From positions 2,542,001 to 2,606,000 of the forward strand of contig NC_092405.1 of the NCBI RefSeq assembly GCF_009017415.1: a stretch of 64,000 bases of DNA, given 5' to 3'. The notes beneath the pieces are model-generated. The model saw only the letters and a list, made by a program, of their open reading frames with translations, did not search any database and was not told where the DNA came from. This DNA is from Aspergillus flavus (taxonomy: Eukaryota > Ascomycota > Eurotiomycetes > Eurotiales > Aspergillaceae). The position numbers and the translations under genes were made by a program. Shown here in pieces: positions 10,571-22,611 of the stretch (positions are counted from its first letter, which is position 1; each line of letters starts with the position of its first letter).

Positions 10571-11730
10571 TTTCATCGCCCTCACCCTCCTCCGCCCTTC
10601 GCCCTTCACCCTCCTCTCCTCCCACTCGCCCTCCTCCCTCTCTCTCGTCTCCTCCTCTTCCTCGTCACTCGTCGACGACTATTTCACATAACCAGCATTA
10701 TGAGCCTGCCGGTAACCCGACAGCTGCGCCCGGTAGTCACTTCTCTCCTCGTTCTTCCCGTGTGGCCATCGAAGAGCTTCGTTCAGCTCTAAATCGACAC
10801 ACCGTTGCATCGTCCCCTCCGGGGCCCTCAGGGGATCTCCCTCGCGGTCGCATGTCCGCTGGGCTGACCTCCCTTGGGGGCGGAAACAGCACTGCCGCGT
10901 CTACCGCTGAAAGCGCCGCCGCAGCCGCCGCCGCCGCCGCCAATACCAACACAAATCCATCAGGTGCCCCTTGTTATACCCACAATAACAGCCCTCCTGC
11001 TGTAACTCAATCTCAGGCCTCCGCCCCCGCTCCCACACAACATCCCGTGGCCGCCTCAATGCCCGCGCCAAATAGCAACGGCGCAGGGTCTAATAAGCGT
11101 AACAGTCCGAACGACCCTATCGCTAATGGTGGGCTTACAAGCGGGATTGGGAGCACGGATTTGGAGGGCTCGCAATCGAAGCGGCTGCGTCCATCCAACC
11201 CCGCAGTCAAGTTGCTGCCGGCTCAATATGAACTCGCTGATCCTCGGGATATCGTTGTGCTAATCTCCAGCATGCTGATGGAACTCATTCGGTTCAATGA
11301 CAAAATCCCGCTCCACCAAGGTCGACTGACTCGCTTTCACTCCCGATCTCCTCCACGGATTTCTGTCAATGACTATCTGCAGCGATTGACCACTCATGCT
11401 ACACTTTCACCTCCAATCCTGCTGAGCATGGTGTATTATATCGACCGCCTTTGCGCTCTTTACCCAGCCTTTACCGTCTCCAGTCTTACCATTCACCGAT
11501 TCCTCATTGCCAGTGCAACAGTTGCGAGCAAAGGACTGAGCGATAGTTTCTGGACGAATAAGACCTATGCTCGGGTGGGCGGTATCAGCATGACGGAGTT
11601 GGCTCTTCTTGAGTTAGAGTTTCTATTCCGCGTAGAGTGGCGCATTGTTCCTCAGCCGGAAGTGCTTGAGGACTACTACCAGAGTCTAGTTGAAAGATGT
11701 GAAGGATATGAGATCGTACGCGAAACTTGA
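10564..11730 (+). CDS. pho80: Pho80/PREG-type cyclin (PHO regulon negative regulator)
   Basis: Single exon, 388 aa. Residues 1-220 are disordered and rich in Pro, Ser and Ala, with a poly-Ala run encoded by GCC repeats around 10913-10941. The cyclin box covers about residues 225-375. FHSRSPPRISVNDYL, VYYIDRLCALYP, LTIHRFLIASATVASKG and KTYARVGGISMTELALLE match the Pho80 group closely, more so than other Pho85 cyclins. Family role: with the Pho85-type kinase (PGOV/PhoA-PhoB in filamentous fungi) it phosphorylates the Pho4/NUC-1/PalcA-class transcription factor and keeps the phosphate-starvation genes off when phosphate is plentiful; a Pho81/NUC-2 inhibitor relieves this. The start is uncertain because a 40-codon uORF overlaps it. 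Another window gene, vtc4, is a known downstream member of this pathway in yeast. Confidence 0.88.
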   Translation: MLVSSPSPSSALRPSPSSPPTRPPPSLSSPPLPRHSSTTISHNQHYEPAGNPTAAPGSHFSPRSSRVAIEELRSALNRHTVASSPPGPSGDLPRGRMSAGLTSLGGGNSTAASTAESAAAAAAAAANTNTNPSGAPCYTHNNSPPAVTQSQASAPAPTQHPVAASMPAPNSNGAGSNKRNSPNDPIANGGLTSGIGSTDLEGSQSKRLRPSNPAVKLLPAQYELADPRDIVVLISSMLMELIRFNDKIPLHQGRLTRFHSRSPPRISVNDYLQRLTTHATLSPPILLSMVYYIDRLCALYPAFTVSSLTIHRFLIASATVASKGLSDSFWTNKTYARVGGISMTELALLELEFLFRVEWRIVPQPEVLEDYYQSLVERCEGYEIVRET

Positions 11731-12525
11731 AGGAGTGGATTTCATTGCAACAGATGCCATTCTATTTACTATTTGGTCGACCTTTAGATGGGGTTTGAGA
11801 TTACTTGCATAGCACGCAGCAGTGTTGGTCACCGATTTAAAATTCTTATGAAGGGGATCGGCAATATCCCCTATTGTCTTAGTACATATTACGTTAAAAG
11901 AAAGGTACAGGCAGATGGCTGTGCTAATACATAACCCAACTGTGGTGGACGATCGGTTTTATTCATGTTTTCGGTTCATTTATTTTTTGTTTTTCTTGAT
12001 CGCATCATTTTCTTTTACTATGTTTTCAGGCTGTATATCGCTCTATATTGGTGTTATTGTGACCGGCGTCAAGGAAGTACCTACTATAGCACTTGTAACT
12101 ACCCTGAAACGATATATGCATACCCGACGACTAAGGTGCTAAGTACTATCACTGGTGCAATCACAGTAGTGTTTTATCCAATCATGATCAGCTTGATCAA
12201 CCCGAAGCCAATTTAGAATGATGACGTCCCCTCCCTGCCTCAGGCTATCAACAGGCTAGTCTCGAAACAGCTGAGGGTAGGGCTTAGGTCACAGGGTACA
12301 GGGTTGCTGCGATCCATGGAAACATGTCGATCTCGACTTCTCTATCAATCCTTCCCTCGATGGGACCCCGGCGATCAGAAACAATGCAATTTCTGCCGCT
12401 GCACGGTCAGAAAAATGTTGTGAACGAAATCTGTTAGCTCCCACACATTGTTATTCCCTGAGCGGCCCAGATTTCCCCTCGCTTAGCAAATTGATACCCC
12501 GCGATCCAAAGAAATATTCCAGGAC
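11731..12525. other. intergenic: Pho80-type 3' flank and Tad3 promoter
   Basis: AT-rich first half probably holds the cyclin 3' UTR. A TGACGTC palindrome (CRE/ATF-type site) is at 12221-12227, about 300 bases upstream of the Tad3 ATG. Small ORFs here look like chance. Confidence 0.5.
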
Positions 12526-14160
12526 ATGTACGACTCAATGGACGTACAAGAGATACTTCGTGGCGTAGAGCCACTTTCTGGACAGGTTATCCCTGTTAGA
12601 ACTGTTCAAGAGGCGCGGCCACGTGAAGAATTCGGTGGGTCAACCCCATTGCCAGGGTGGAAATTGGTTGTGCAATTAACAATTCCCAGCGGATGCCTAT
12701 GTAGCAGAAATCAGCGTGAAAGGTGCTTCGAAAGTGATAAAGTGAGCTTTTTTGATACAATTACTACCTGAGCAGTGCATTGATTGGTAGCAAACAGGGC
12801 TTTGGATAGTGCCTTCCCTCGCGACCCTTCTCGTCCTCTGCACCATCTTCGACGCTTCGCAAAGCATACCCAGCTACCCGATGGCCTACGATCTACCCTT
12901 ATAAAGGGAGAACCATCGATGCAGACAATTTTCACTCTGATTACACCTCCTTTACCCGAAGTGGAAACACTTCAGAAATTATTGGCTCCGTTTGCGCCAC
13001 CATCAGAAATCCCGTCTGAGTCGACTCAGGGTGCAGGGAATATTGAACTCCAGTCTATTCGCGTCCCACTGGAGCCACCCTTGACGGTTGGGCAAGCCGA
13101 GAAATGGTCCAAAACCATGTGGCCCGTCGTCTTCAATCCTGCGACCCCTAGAGCGACCCTGGCACCACCTCCTCAAACCTTAACCCGTGTTCTCGACTCT
13201 ATCAAGCCGAAGGCAGGACGCTATCTAGCCCTGGCGCGCAAGGTTGCCGATGAAGCAGAGAATTCTGGACTAGGACGCGGGGTTGGCGCAGTGGTTGTCG
13301 ATCCAGAGCTCGAGGCTCACATTGGTGCGACCGACGAGGATGTAGGAATCCATTGGGCCGATGCTGTTGTGGCTGTTGCAGGTGATGTACGATACGCACG
13401 CCGAGAGGCCGGAGCAATGTCAGAGTCAGAACGACAGCTAGGTGCAGGGCCCAATCCCAATGTGGAGACGTATAATTCAGACGTAGAAGGCGGACCGGAG
13501 CTACACGCGCTAATGCGCGCAGCGGACTTGGTTGCTAATGCAAGACGTAAACAAGATGGAAACGAGTCCAACGAACAGATACCTTTAAATCGATTAGAGA
13601 AGTTTTTTCTTTCTCAATCGGACGTCTCCGGTTCCGAGCCATTGGCGGATTCCGATGATTCGTCGCCCGTGCCGGGAAAGTATCAGAAAACAGATACCGG
13701 GGCCATCCCCAAATCTACCGACAGTTCTCAAGAGCCTCGACTTCGCTCGCGTGCTCAAGGCGGCTATCTCTGCACAGACCTTGACGTGTACTTGACGCAT
13801 GAGCCTTGCCTTTGTTGCTCGATGGGCCTTCTTCTTTCGCGCTTTCGGGCGATTATATTTCCCCGACAAGGACGGATGGTAACGGGAGGTCTGGCATCGG
13901 AACCTGTAATTGCACCAGCCGCAGTGTCGGACCCTGCCGACGAGGCGGACGAGACCTCTGAAACAACGCAGGATCAGGATCAGGACCAGCAGCAGTTAGG
14001 AGATAGAAAATCCATTGAGCACGCCGACCCCCAGGAAGGCCGGTTGTACTATGGATTGCACTGGCGGAAAGAGTTGAACTGGCGGGCCCTGGGGTTCGAG
14101 TTCGTCGAGGATGGAGTCACAGAGAAGAGTGCTGAGGAAGGCCTGGCCTTTCACGCATAA
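12526..14160 (+). CDS. tad3: tRNA adenosine-34 deaminase, non-catalytic subunit Tad3
   Basis: Exons 12526-12634, 12690-12741 and 12798-14160 give 507 aa in frame (donors GTGGGT and GTGAGC, acceptors CCAG and ACAG). The N-terminal region carries ISVKGASKVIKALDSAF as in Tad3/ADAT3 proteins. The C-terminal cytidine-deaminase fold has its zinc ligands in ELHALMRAADLVA (H290) and EPCLCCSMGLLLSR (C391, C394). The Glu expected in a catalytic HAE motif is Leu here, the ADAT3-type pseudo-catalytic substitution. Family role: heterodimer with Tad2 that converts A34 to inosine in several tRNAs; essential. A long disordered acidic insert separates the two zinc motifs (about residues 305-375), and a second Asp/Glu/Gln-rich insert precedes the C-terminus. 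Confidence 0.9.
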
Positions 14161-14397
14161 CACGTACACGAGGTTAGAAAACACCATGTACTATATAGAC
14201 CTCCGGGAACATGATCTATGAAATTGGGAAGCAGTGACTACATAGAACTTAGTTCCGATGACAATGACCGCTACATACAAAGGAATGCCGATTTCTTCTT
14301 CGCTATTTTAAACAAACTCCCAAGAACGAAGAACTCACAAGCCATGCAACCTCCCAATCCCAAGATCCAGCCCGGTCCATCACAGACCAACACACCC

Positions 14398-15189
14398 TCA
14401 AACAAGCGTCACGTAAATCTTAGCAATCCGCTGGTCCACATGAGCGTAGGGCTTAATTTCCTTCCCATCCTCATCCACCTCCTCCTGATCCTTAATATTA
14501 AGCTGAGCAACGATCTCCCCCCGAAAGGGAGCAGGTGGATTCGACCAAACCCCAATAACAGCATCATGGAAGCACGGTATCTCAATGCCCTTGAACCCCT
14601 TCCTCGCCGCATCGCGCATCAACCAATGCGCCATCCGCTTCATCAGCCCGTGCCCTTCATAATCGGCCCTCGTCGAAGTCCCATTCCTCATCAATGTCCC
14701 CTCATGCGTCGTCACCTCACCCCGAGAATCGATCTCAACCAGACGTTGCATCATCTTGGGAAATAGAGGCAGCACCCCGAACAGCGGCTTCAACCGGTCG
14801 AGATCCAGCGGGTTGGATCCATTGTAGCTCATCGCGACCGAGACCAGTGGGAAGTCCATCTGTTCGACGAGTTGTTCGTTCGTTGCGGTCTCATCGTTTA
14901 GGTCCCAGTGCAGTTTACCCCCGGTTTGCTCGGACGAGGGGAGTTTGTACTTGTATTCTTTGTCGAAGACGCCGTAGGACAGGCCCGAGGCGATTTGGTG
15001 CGCGATTAGATACTCGCTGCTTAGGAAGCCTTGGTAAAGGCGCCTGGTCTTGTCCGTGGGGTAGATGTTGGGCCAGATTGGTGAGCAGAAGACATTGCTG
15101 TGGATGACGATTGCGTTGGCCCAGTCTTGGTGTTCGGGGCCGAGTTGGCGGATTTCAAATCGGGGGGTTAGAATGATGGGGGTTGACAT
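14398..15189 (-). CDS. GNAT-like fungal protein of unknown function
   Basis: Single exon of 263 aa from the ATG at 15189. The frame also holds an in-frame ATG at 15270, but the downstream one begins directly at the conserved-looking ILTPRFEIRQLGPEHQDW opening, so I prefer it. That opening, followed later by RADYEGHGLMKRMAHWLMRDAARKGFKGIEI, resembles the beta-alpha arrangement of GNAT acetyltransferases, where the YEGHGLMKRM segment would take the place of the acetyl-CoA pyrophosphate loop. I do not recognise the exact family. No signal peptide or membrane segment. It lies tail-to-tail with Tad3 (237 bases apart). Acetyltransferase activity is inference only. Confidence 0.7.
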   Translation of the reverse strand: MSTPIILTPRFEIRQLGPEHQDWANAIVIHSNVFCSPIWPNIYPTDKTRRLYQGFLSSEYLIAHQIASGLSYGVFDKEYKYKLPSSEQTGGKLHWDLNDETATNEQLVEQMDFPLVSVAMSYNGSNPLDLDRLKPLFGVLPLFPKMMQRLVEIDSRGEVTTHEGTLMRNGTSTRADYEGHGLMKRMAHWLMRDAARKGFKGIEIPCFHDAVIGVWSNPPAPFRGEIVAQLNIKDQEEVDEDGKEIKPYAHVDQRIAKIYVTLV

Positions 15190-15915
15190 GGTACAATGTT
15201 GAATATCCTTAATAAAGGAAGTAGGCTGGAGGAGGAGTTTGAGGGTGTTTTCTTGTTTGCGGGGGGTCAAAAGAGGAGGGGCCAGGGTTGCACTGATCTT
15301 AGTCGTACTACTAATGTACTATCAAGTCCAGACTTGCCAGATTCCTGGACTTGGAGTGTAGAGGTGGTCCTAGGGTTTAATCCATATGATACGAAGCAGA
15401 AGTCTACACCATCCAGGTAGAAAAGAAAGAAAAAAAAAAAAAAAAGAAAGAAAGAAAAAGAAACCATTACAAGTACCATTCGCCTAATATGCATCAATCT
15501 TGCCATAGCCGTTGCTCGTCTCAGCCATAACAGTCCGTTGTAGAGCTAACATAGGTATGCCCAAGGCGCCCACCAATGTCCTGACACTGTCAAGATGAAA
15601 ACATTATATTTTTTCTTTTCTCTTTTTCCTCTTTTCTCTCTTTTCATCCATTAGCCATTGCCATATGTCCCATACGCGAGGAGTCCAGGCACGAGAAACC
15701 TCATGCATTAACTGGCTGTTTTCACTCTTTCTCTCTTCTCTTCTCTTTTTTCTTTTTCTTCTTTTTGCATAACTTAAAGATAGCACCCTCCTTTTTGCCA
15801 TTAACTGCATTAAATATGCGTAACTTTCATGAGACAAAACCAAACGTAGTTGATTATTCAATTGCAGCCTCGTACGACAGCATCAAGAAGTGCAGCAGGT
15901 AACTAGATCACAGAT
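15190..15915. other. intergenic with A- and T-rich tracts
   Basis: Upstream flank of the GNAT-like gene and 3' flank of the Edc4-like gene. A purine run of mostly A lies at 15420-15462 and T/C-rich runs lie at 15605-15650 and 15720-15768. No other feature. Confidence 0.5.
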
Positions 15916-18900
15916 CTAGCCACGTAGCTCTCGAGCGCGGCGCGAAAGAAAAGGAATTTTACGAATAACAGGATCGTGTGGTGCGTTCTTAGCGACAGAC
16001 ATATACAAAATATCTAGTCGCTGGAGGAGAATATCCATGATCCTGGGTGCAACTTCCCGAATGTCCGCATCCTAGAGCATGTCAGCAAGATCTGTATACT
16101 GTTATAGTTTTGCACATACCATAGGATTTACTGTCTGCAGAACAACTTCCAGCCACTTGAGGCGTTCTGCAACATTTGTTTGTAGAGATGAGGTGACCGC
16201 AACTCCAACGGAAAGCGCCACAATAGGGGAGAGGCCGGTTAAGTAGGCCGGGTCTAAGTTGATGAAGAGGTTGTCAAATAGGTCTGCCTGCTGGTTGGAT
16301 TGAAGCCACTAGTTGCAGAACGATAAGCAATCTCCTCAAATAATGTTGAAATGAATACAAACCTTGACTGAACCCTCTTCAAATCTGCCTTGGCTCATCA
16401 ACTGAGCAATCTCCGCTAGTTCCGCGTCCTCGGCAGACTGTGCCTCGCTAGGTGTAGCGGCCATGGCGCTTGTCGGCTGTTGCGAAGTTTGTCTGTCTCC
16501 TTCTTGCTGACCCACGGCACGATTAAGCCTCAAAACCTCATTCTGGAAACCAGTCTGCGCCGCGGCCAATGAAGCCACCGTGTCCGATAGACCACGGACA
16601 AGACTAGTGAGCTGGTCAATCTTAGCGGCATCATTCTGGCGTTGAACCTCGTATTGCTTGAGATGTGCCTGTAGTTGCTTCTCCATGTCGGACCCAGTCT
16701 TCTCTGCAATACGTGTAGAAAAGGTCTTGAAAGCTGGCGTGACCGTGCGTTGAACGGCCTTTGATATTTCGGCCTCAAGATCAGGCAAAAGCTTCTGACT
16801 TACGGCTTCCGACAGGGCCTTCACCATTTCAGGTTGCTGGACAGCACGGGAAACAGTGTCAGGTAGAGCCTGGCGCAGTTCACGAGGAAGGGTAACCCCC
16901 ATCTGTTGACCGACAACATTGTCCAATTGTTTACCGACAGCTGCTGATGTTAGGTTTGCCAAAGCAGGTACCACTTCCGACTGGATGCTGTTCGAAACGA
17001 TGCGTGCGAGATTCTTTTCGACGTTGTTAGAAAGAGTGTCAGAGACCAACCGCAAAACTTGGTCTTGCTTGGCCGCGGAAGCCGCATCCCAGCTGCGTCG
17101 CTCTTCGTCAAAGCGCTGATACAGTCCTTCAAGTTCCCGACCAAGGCTCTTGTTAAATTCAGCGGACACGCCGGTTTGCAATACCTCCACGTGTTTATTC
17201 CAGATGTCGCTTGGCTCAGCGCCGGTGACATTAACCGGTGCAGTATTGATCGTAGTCGATTTTGACACATCTCCATTAAGCTGTTCGCCAGCGGCCTGAG
17301 CCTGGGTCGCGGCTGCAAGGCCCTCACTTGAACTAGTGACGGAGGGAGCGTTCGCGTCTTTTGCTTTGTTTGGCGCTTCAACAGCAGTGGTACCCTTCTT
17401 TTTCTTCTTCTTTTCGGGCTTCTCCCCGGCAGTGGGGGGAGTTGTCGACTCAGCTGGCTCTTCACCTGCCTTCTTCTTTGGAGCGGGCTTACTGGGAGAC
17501 TGGGTCCGAGAAACAGCAGCACTAGCTGCGGCGCTGGCTTCGGCGCCCAGATCAGGGGTCTTCCTGGCAATCTCCTTAGGAGCTATCTTGGTTGGAGTGG
17601 GCGCAGCGTCACCATTGATGGAAGGATCGTCCGTAACATACGCCGGGAAAGTTTGAAGCTCGGAGATGTCAATAAGACCTTGTTCCAAGGCATTAACGGG
17701 TCGAATGATCTTGTTATCGGAGCTCCAACCAAGGTCTTCCTTCTTGATGTTCAGGCAGGTTACTCCCCGGGAGTGCATAACGTAAAGCTCAAACAACCCG
17801 TTCTCCTCTCCGGCTGTCTTATTGATTGGAAGAAGGTCCAAACTCCGCAGCTGACCCTTTGAAGCGAACGAGATCTCTCGAATGCCGCTCATGCATGCAG
17901 TCGATTCTGGTTTGGGAAGGCTGCCATCCTTTTCACCTGAGCGTTTGATGAACGAGGCCTGGGACATGGACTGTAAGTTGTATCTGGGTGCGGACAGATG
18001 AACAAAGTAAATTGAGTTGCGCGTAGGATGTCCAACAACGATGATACCGGATCCGGGATGATATGCAACACTACAAATAGCATCCGACTCGTTCTCATGG
18101 GGAAACTTAAGCTCCTGCACAGCCTTGCCTAGCCCAATATCCCAGAGCTGCAAGGTGTGATTCTGCTTAAGACCAACTAAGACATAACGAAGAGCCATAG
18201 ATTTCACATAAGGGCGCAGCTTGTCAATGAAAAGCACAGATGTAGGCCACGACTTTTCAGCAGGAGAGCCGGTTACAAAGGTGTTCAATGGGACGCGGAC
18301 TTCCGAGGGACTGGGTCCAGTAGCGAAGAAAGAGGGGTTGTTAACAACATCACGGATATCCCAGAAACGCAGACGACCTGTTTTGTCTAGGGAGGCAATA
18401 ACAGTGTCATCGTCACTGAACATGAAGTCCTTGCCGGCCTTACCGGTAGAGATCTTCAAGGCACGCTCTTTGAAAAACTTCTCCGTGTTGACGGTACGCT
18501 GTGTGCCGGAGACGCCGTAACTGGAGTTTGCGGCAGCCTGGGGAGAGATCACGTAGATGTTCTTACCGCGACCAATTGCGAAGAACCCTGGATGGCGAGA
18601 GCTCCGTTTGGCACGCGTTTTCAGCTGGCCACCCGAAGTATTCTCATCTGAGGCTGGGAACGGAGGGAAGGTGAGACTCTCGCTTTCTAAAGCATCCATT
18701 TCAAACAAGTCCTTGTCTCCATTCGAAATCAATGCCCAGTATACAGCACCACTAACGCCGATGCCTAGGACCGCCTGTTCATCGGATGTACCTGTCGTTG
18801 TCTGGGAGGTACAGACAGCGACATTAAACACACGATCGCGGGTAGAGCGGAACACTTGTTTGTCACTCCCATCATCCTGGCGGATTATTCTCATACCTCC

Positions 18901-20523
18901 ATTCTTTGCCAGGGCATAGACGATGTAATCCGAGGTAGCTGAAGTGAGCGAGCGATCCAATTGGTCGAACTCCTTCTTCAGTCGAGCGATGTCCATGATT
19001 CCATCATCACGCAGAGTCGTAAGATTTTCAGAGTTTTGGGCCTTCACGGAGATGGAAATAAACGGCTTCAAGGGGAAATTATGTACCGGTACGATACGTT
19101 CCTCTTCCTTCTGGGCGCTATCTTCAGCACTCTCCCAGCTATCAGCTAAAGCATCACCGCCGCTATTGTTGGAAGTCTCCTTCGCAACAAAAGTATCAGC
19201 AGTAGTATCCTTGACTGTTCCGTGATTTCCATTCTCCTGGGCAGCCTCTCTGGCTTCAGCAGCGGTCTCCTGGAGGTGGCTGGCGATCGACGACAGGGTC
19301 TCTTGCGTGTTTTCTTCCCGAGCCATCAGCACAACTGGTTTGCTCTCTTCCTTGGAAGCTTTGGCGACCGCTTCATCAACGTCACGAACAATCTGGCTGA
19401 CGAGATTATCAACTACTTGGGACACAGCTTCCTTCTGCTCTTCCGCTAAGCTCGGCGACTTGGCACGTGCTGCCTCCTGAGTGGTCTCCTCCTTGGTGAT
19501 GATTTTTTTGCTTCCTGTGGCCTCTACGCTAGGGCTCTCGCTCCGAGACTTCGGCTGGGGAGTTCCCTTGCGAGGAGAAGCAGCGGCAAGTTGGTCGAAG
19601 GGGTTGACGTATGTGAACAATGTCTCCTTGCCAGAGGGAGAGGGCTTGGGCTGATGAGAGGCGAGAGCATCCGGTTTCCCGGCTACAATTTCCTCAGGGC
19701 GAGAACCCATAGCCAAAGATTCCTCTACAGCTTGGACTGAGGCTATCGCAGGGTCTCCCGAGACAACCTCGGCCACAGGGGACTTCTGAGAAGAGATAGA
19801 AGTTAACGGCTGAGAGACTGGTTTTATCGGTCCCTCAGAAACTTCTCGGACCGGCTTGGGACGGTTGAGCAAGCGAAGCAACATCTCCTGGGTGTTCTCG
19901 GCTGTGGGAACAACAGAGTTTTCACCAGCGGTGACGGCAGGTCCAGGTTGACCAAACTGCGCACCAGCAGGCTTGACAGGAGCCGTGGTACCCTGTCGCC
20001 CAAAGAGAGTAGCAACCAAATCGGACGCGGAGATGTTTCTCGCGTGGGACTTCGTAGCCTCCGGACCGGTTTCGTGGCTGTGAGACGGCTTCGGCTGTTC
20101 CAATCCGAAAGGCGACGGCTGCTGGGAAGCCGGAGGTGCCGCAGACTGGTTAAACTTCAGCAGATTGAGCAGATTAGCAGCACGATCGGGATTATGGGGC
20201 GTTGGCTGATGCTGTTGGGGAGGAAACATCTCCCCACGCGGCGTTGGAGCATTAGGACTGAGAATGTCCGAGCCATGATGAGGCGGAGTATTCACTGGGG
20301 AGGGACTGTGAATGGTAGACGAGACCGATGGGTGGCGGTAACCATGCTGTTGCAGTTGGGGATGAGGAAAGCTCTGCCCGTCATATGGCGGCTGCTGGGG
20401 GCGTAATCCGGACTGGTACTGCTGAGGGTACGGCATGGGAGCATCGTGGCCAGGCGTATCCGAGGGAGAAGGACGCGGCCTAATGCTCGCCAACAGAGCC
20501 TGGAGATCATTGGGGGTGGACAT
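15916..20523 (-). CDS. Edc4/Ge-1-like mRNA decapping scaffold with WD40 region
   Basis: Exons 20523-16363, 16308-16120 and 16071-15916 give 1501 aa from the ATG of MSTPNDLQALLASIRP; an in-frame ATG 15 codons earlier (20568) is possible. Residues 1-200 are Pro/Gln-rich and disordered with repeated LLNLLKF or LLRLLNRP-like short motifs, a pattern typical of decapping-complex binding peptides. A long acidic/Ser linker precedes a beta-propeller-like region of about residues 490-930 (segments such as GRLRFWDIRDV and HTLQLWDIGLG). A Lys/Ala-rich linker, coiled coil and all-helical C-terminus ending PVIRKIPFLSRRARELRG follow. This order matches Edc4/Ge-1/Varicose, the P-body scaffold that links Dcp2 and Dcp1. 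Yeast lacks a clear ortholog but filamentous fungi have one. The final two exons are inferred from splice signals and the conserved LSPIVALSVGVAVT helix. Confidence 0.78.
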
Positions 20524-21166
20524 TTCTGTCACTCGCCACAGTGAAGACGACCTCCAAGCGATATCCAAGCTCCAACGTACTTTTCACGAGCTCTCTTTCG
20601 AGAGCCAAAAAAGGAGGGTAAGCAGCCGAGCCTGGTCTGATAAAGAATGAGATGGAAATGACAAGAGAGAATTAACCGATGAAACGAAGCCAAATGACCG
20701 ACTATTATACAGGAATTAAAGGGGGAAGGGAGGAAGCTCAAGAGGGAAGAAGAACAGAAATCATCAAGAGAGACGAGGAAGCAAAGGCCCGATGTGGCTC
20801 TGTGTGTGGCTAGAGCGCGGCTGTGAATTACACTAGGTGACGTATTGATGGTACAGTATTATTTCCGTCCGAATGATGCTGGGAAACCGTCAATAGGAAC
20901 CAGAAACGACAACAACAGCGTGATGGACAAGAAGTGCATGGATTGATGGATGATCATTCACTTATCTGAACTCACCTCATGGGAAAAGTGTCCAATCTAT
21001 ATACCGTGACGTTTGCTCCGCCCTTTCCCACCTGCTGTGAAACCCAGAGCCTCTGAACTCTCCTTCGCCACTGAATCTCCGTCCCGCTTCTCTTCTCTCG
21101 CAACGGAACTTTTTGATCGATGGTTATCTTCGACGCACGTCACATAGTTATCACCTAGATCTCAAC
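20524..21166. other. divergent promoter region
   Basis: Head-to-head gap between the Edc4-like gene and a small membrane-protein gene. It has purine-rich sequence at 20660-20790 and CT-rich sequence near 21040-21110. I see no specific operator. Confidence 0.5.
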
Positions 21167-21897
21167 ATGTTTTGTCTACGAAGGTGGGCTACCAAGCAGT
21201 ATCCATACCACTTTCTTTCGTTAGGCCGAGTACTAACAAATAGAGTCCTTATATAGCTGGTTACCTCTCCTATTCATCCCGACCAATGCCTCCCCACTTT
21301 TCATTGTCTCCTTCGTCACTCTGACCTACATCCTCCATCGTCCATGTATCTACTGCTCAGCTCTTCTTTTAATCCTCTTTATCTCATCCTGCCATTGGTC
21401 AGATCGCTGTTTCTTTGACCTTCGTGGTGACTGGTTTGCGCCTCGCTACTCTTCCGATCCGAGCGCCTCTTCGGTCGCCCCCAATGAGACCGTCGCCGGC
21501 TTTATCCTGGAGACTGTGAATACTACTACGAAGAACCTGGCGGGCGTAGTAGTCGACGAGGCGCAACGTCGTCTGGCACTAAATGGGTCGTCAGCCGCCG
21601 CAGGACTGGGCGGGTTGGTTCAGGAGGAATGGACCGGGGTTGGGCTGGAGTGGTTGCGCAGTTTGCTTGGACGACGGGAGTGGACGATCCCCTGTGTCGA
21701 CGTCAAGGTCCGTCTATAGAGATGGTTTGCTTTGATGCTCTACCGGGGGCTGATCGAATATTTTCCTGGTCGTTTTCTTTTCCTGATCAACAAACCTAGA
21801 ATGATCTCTAACAATACAGATTGTATACCCCGCGCCTTACAAGACGAAGAGCTTCGAACCCGCGAGCAGCAAGTGGTCCCTTCATCGAACCATATGA
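21167..21897 (+). CDS. small membrane protein of unknown function
   Basis: Predicted exons 21167-21183 (17 nt), 21257-21707 and 21820-21897 give 181 aa. Intron 1 has a TACTAAC branch and ends ATATAG; intron 2 ends CTCTAACAATACAG. The first 55 residues hold two hydrophobic stretches (WLPLLFIP...FIVSFVTLTYIL and YCSALLLILFISS) separated by HRPCIYC. After CHWSDRCFFDLRGDWF the chain becomes hydrophilic with N-glycosylation-type sites (NET, NTT, NGS). The composition of the frame is clearly protein-like, but I recognise no family. The 17-nt first coding exon is the weakest part: no other in-frame ATG precedes the hydrophobic segment. It shares a divergent promoter with the Edc4-like gene. Confidence 0.55.
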
Positions 21898-22611
21898 TAC
21901 TGGTTCGTTGATTATACTTCTCACTGCTTTCGAACTTTTCGCCCGCGCGTATATCCGCACATCTGTGCGACAGTGGACTGGCTTTGACTTTTTACCCAAA
22001 GGCATTGTACATAAATAAACACCGCTATATCCATCTGCTAAATAGCTCTAAATAGACTGCCAGACTATATTCAACCTTGAGAAGGACGTGCTAAATGGCC
22101 GCGCCACGTTGATGCTGAGGCGGTGGTGATGCAGCTTAGCCTCGAACGGACCACGACACAAGAGGGATACACGTAAAAGGGATTGAAGGTCATGGATCAA
22201 TTATGTATTGTAAGACATACACGAATTACAAGCAAATAGGTATCTAACGATGAAGGGAACACACCAACAGTGACCAGATGCTTTTGAAGATAAGCAGATC
22301 ACATCCACATGGAAGAAACAGTAAGATCGTAGACAAGCATAACCACACCGAGGCACGTCAAACAATATCATGAAGCATAAAAATATAGATCAGAGTATCA
22401 GCATGGTATCAAAACAGGTCTCTCTGTGAGACTCCGTTAAAGGCATCAAAAGCAGGACTTCAGGAGTTGAGTACAGGCATCGAGCGTTCGGAGGTAAGGA
22501 TCGTGAGCTGGTTTTAATACTAAGTCGGTCAACGATCGACGTGGAGCAGTATGGGGTAAAGGAAAGCGGAAGTTAGGTCTGAGCAAGTGAACGAACAAGC
22601 AGATGAATCGT
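21898..22611. other. convergent 3' intergenic region
   Basis: Between the small membrane-protein gene and the Chs7-like gene, which converge. Probably 3' UTR sequence. Nothing else seen. Confidence 0.5.

Noticed and set aside
13336..13400. Tad3 apparently lacking the zinc His (WADAVVAVAG in place of HPV)
   Set aside because: The true ligand is further on, in ELHALMRAADLVA (H290). The WADAV segment precedes it, so the zinc site is complete.
14218..14766. 182-codon plus-strand frame
   Set aside because: Exact antisense of the GNAT-like gene's 3' half; a shadow frame.
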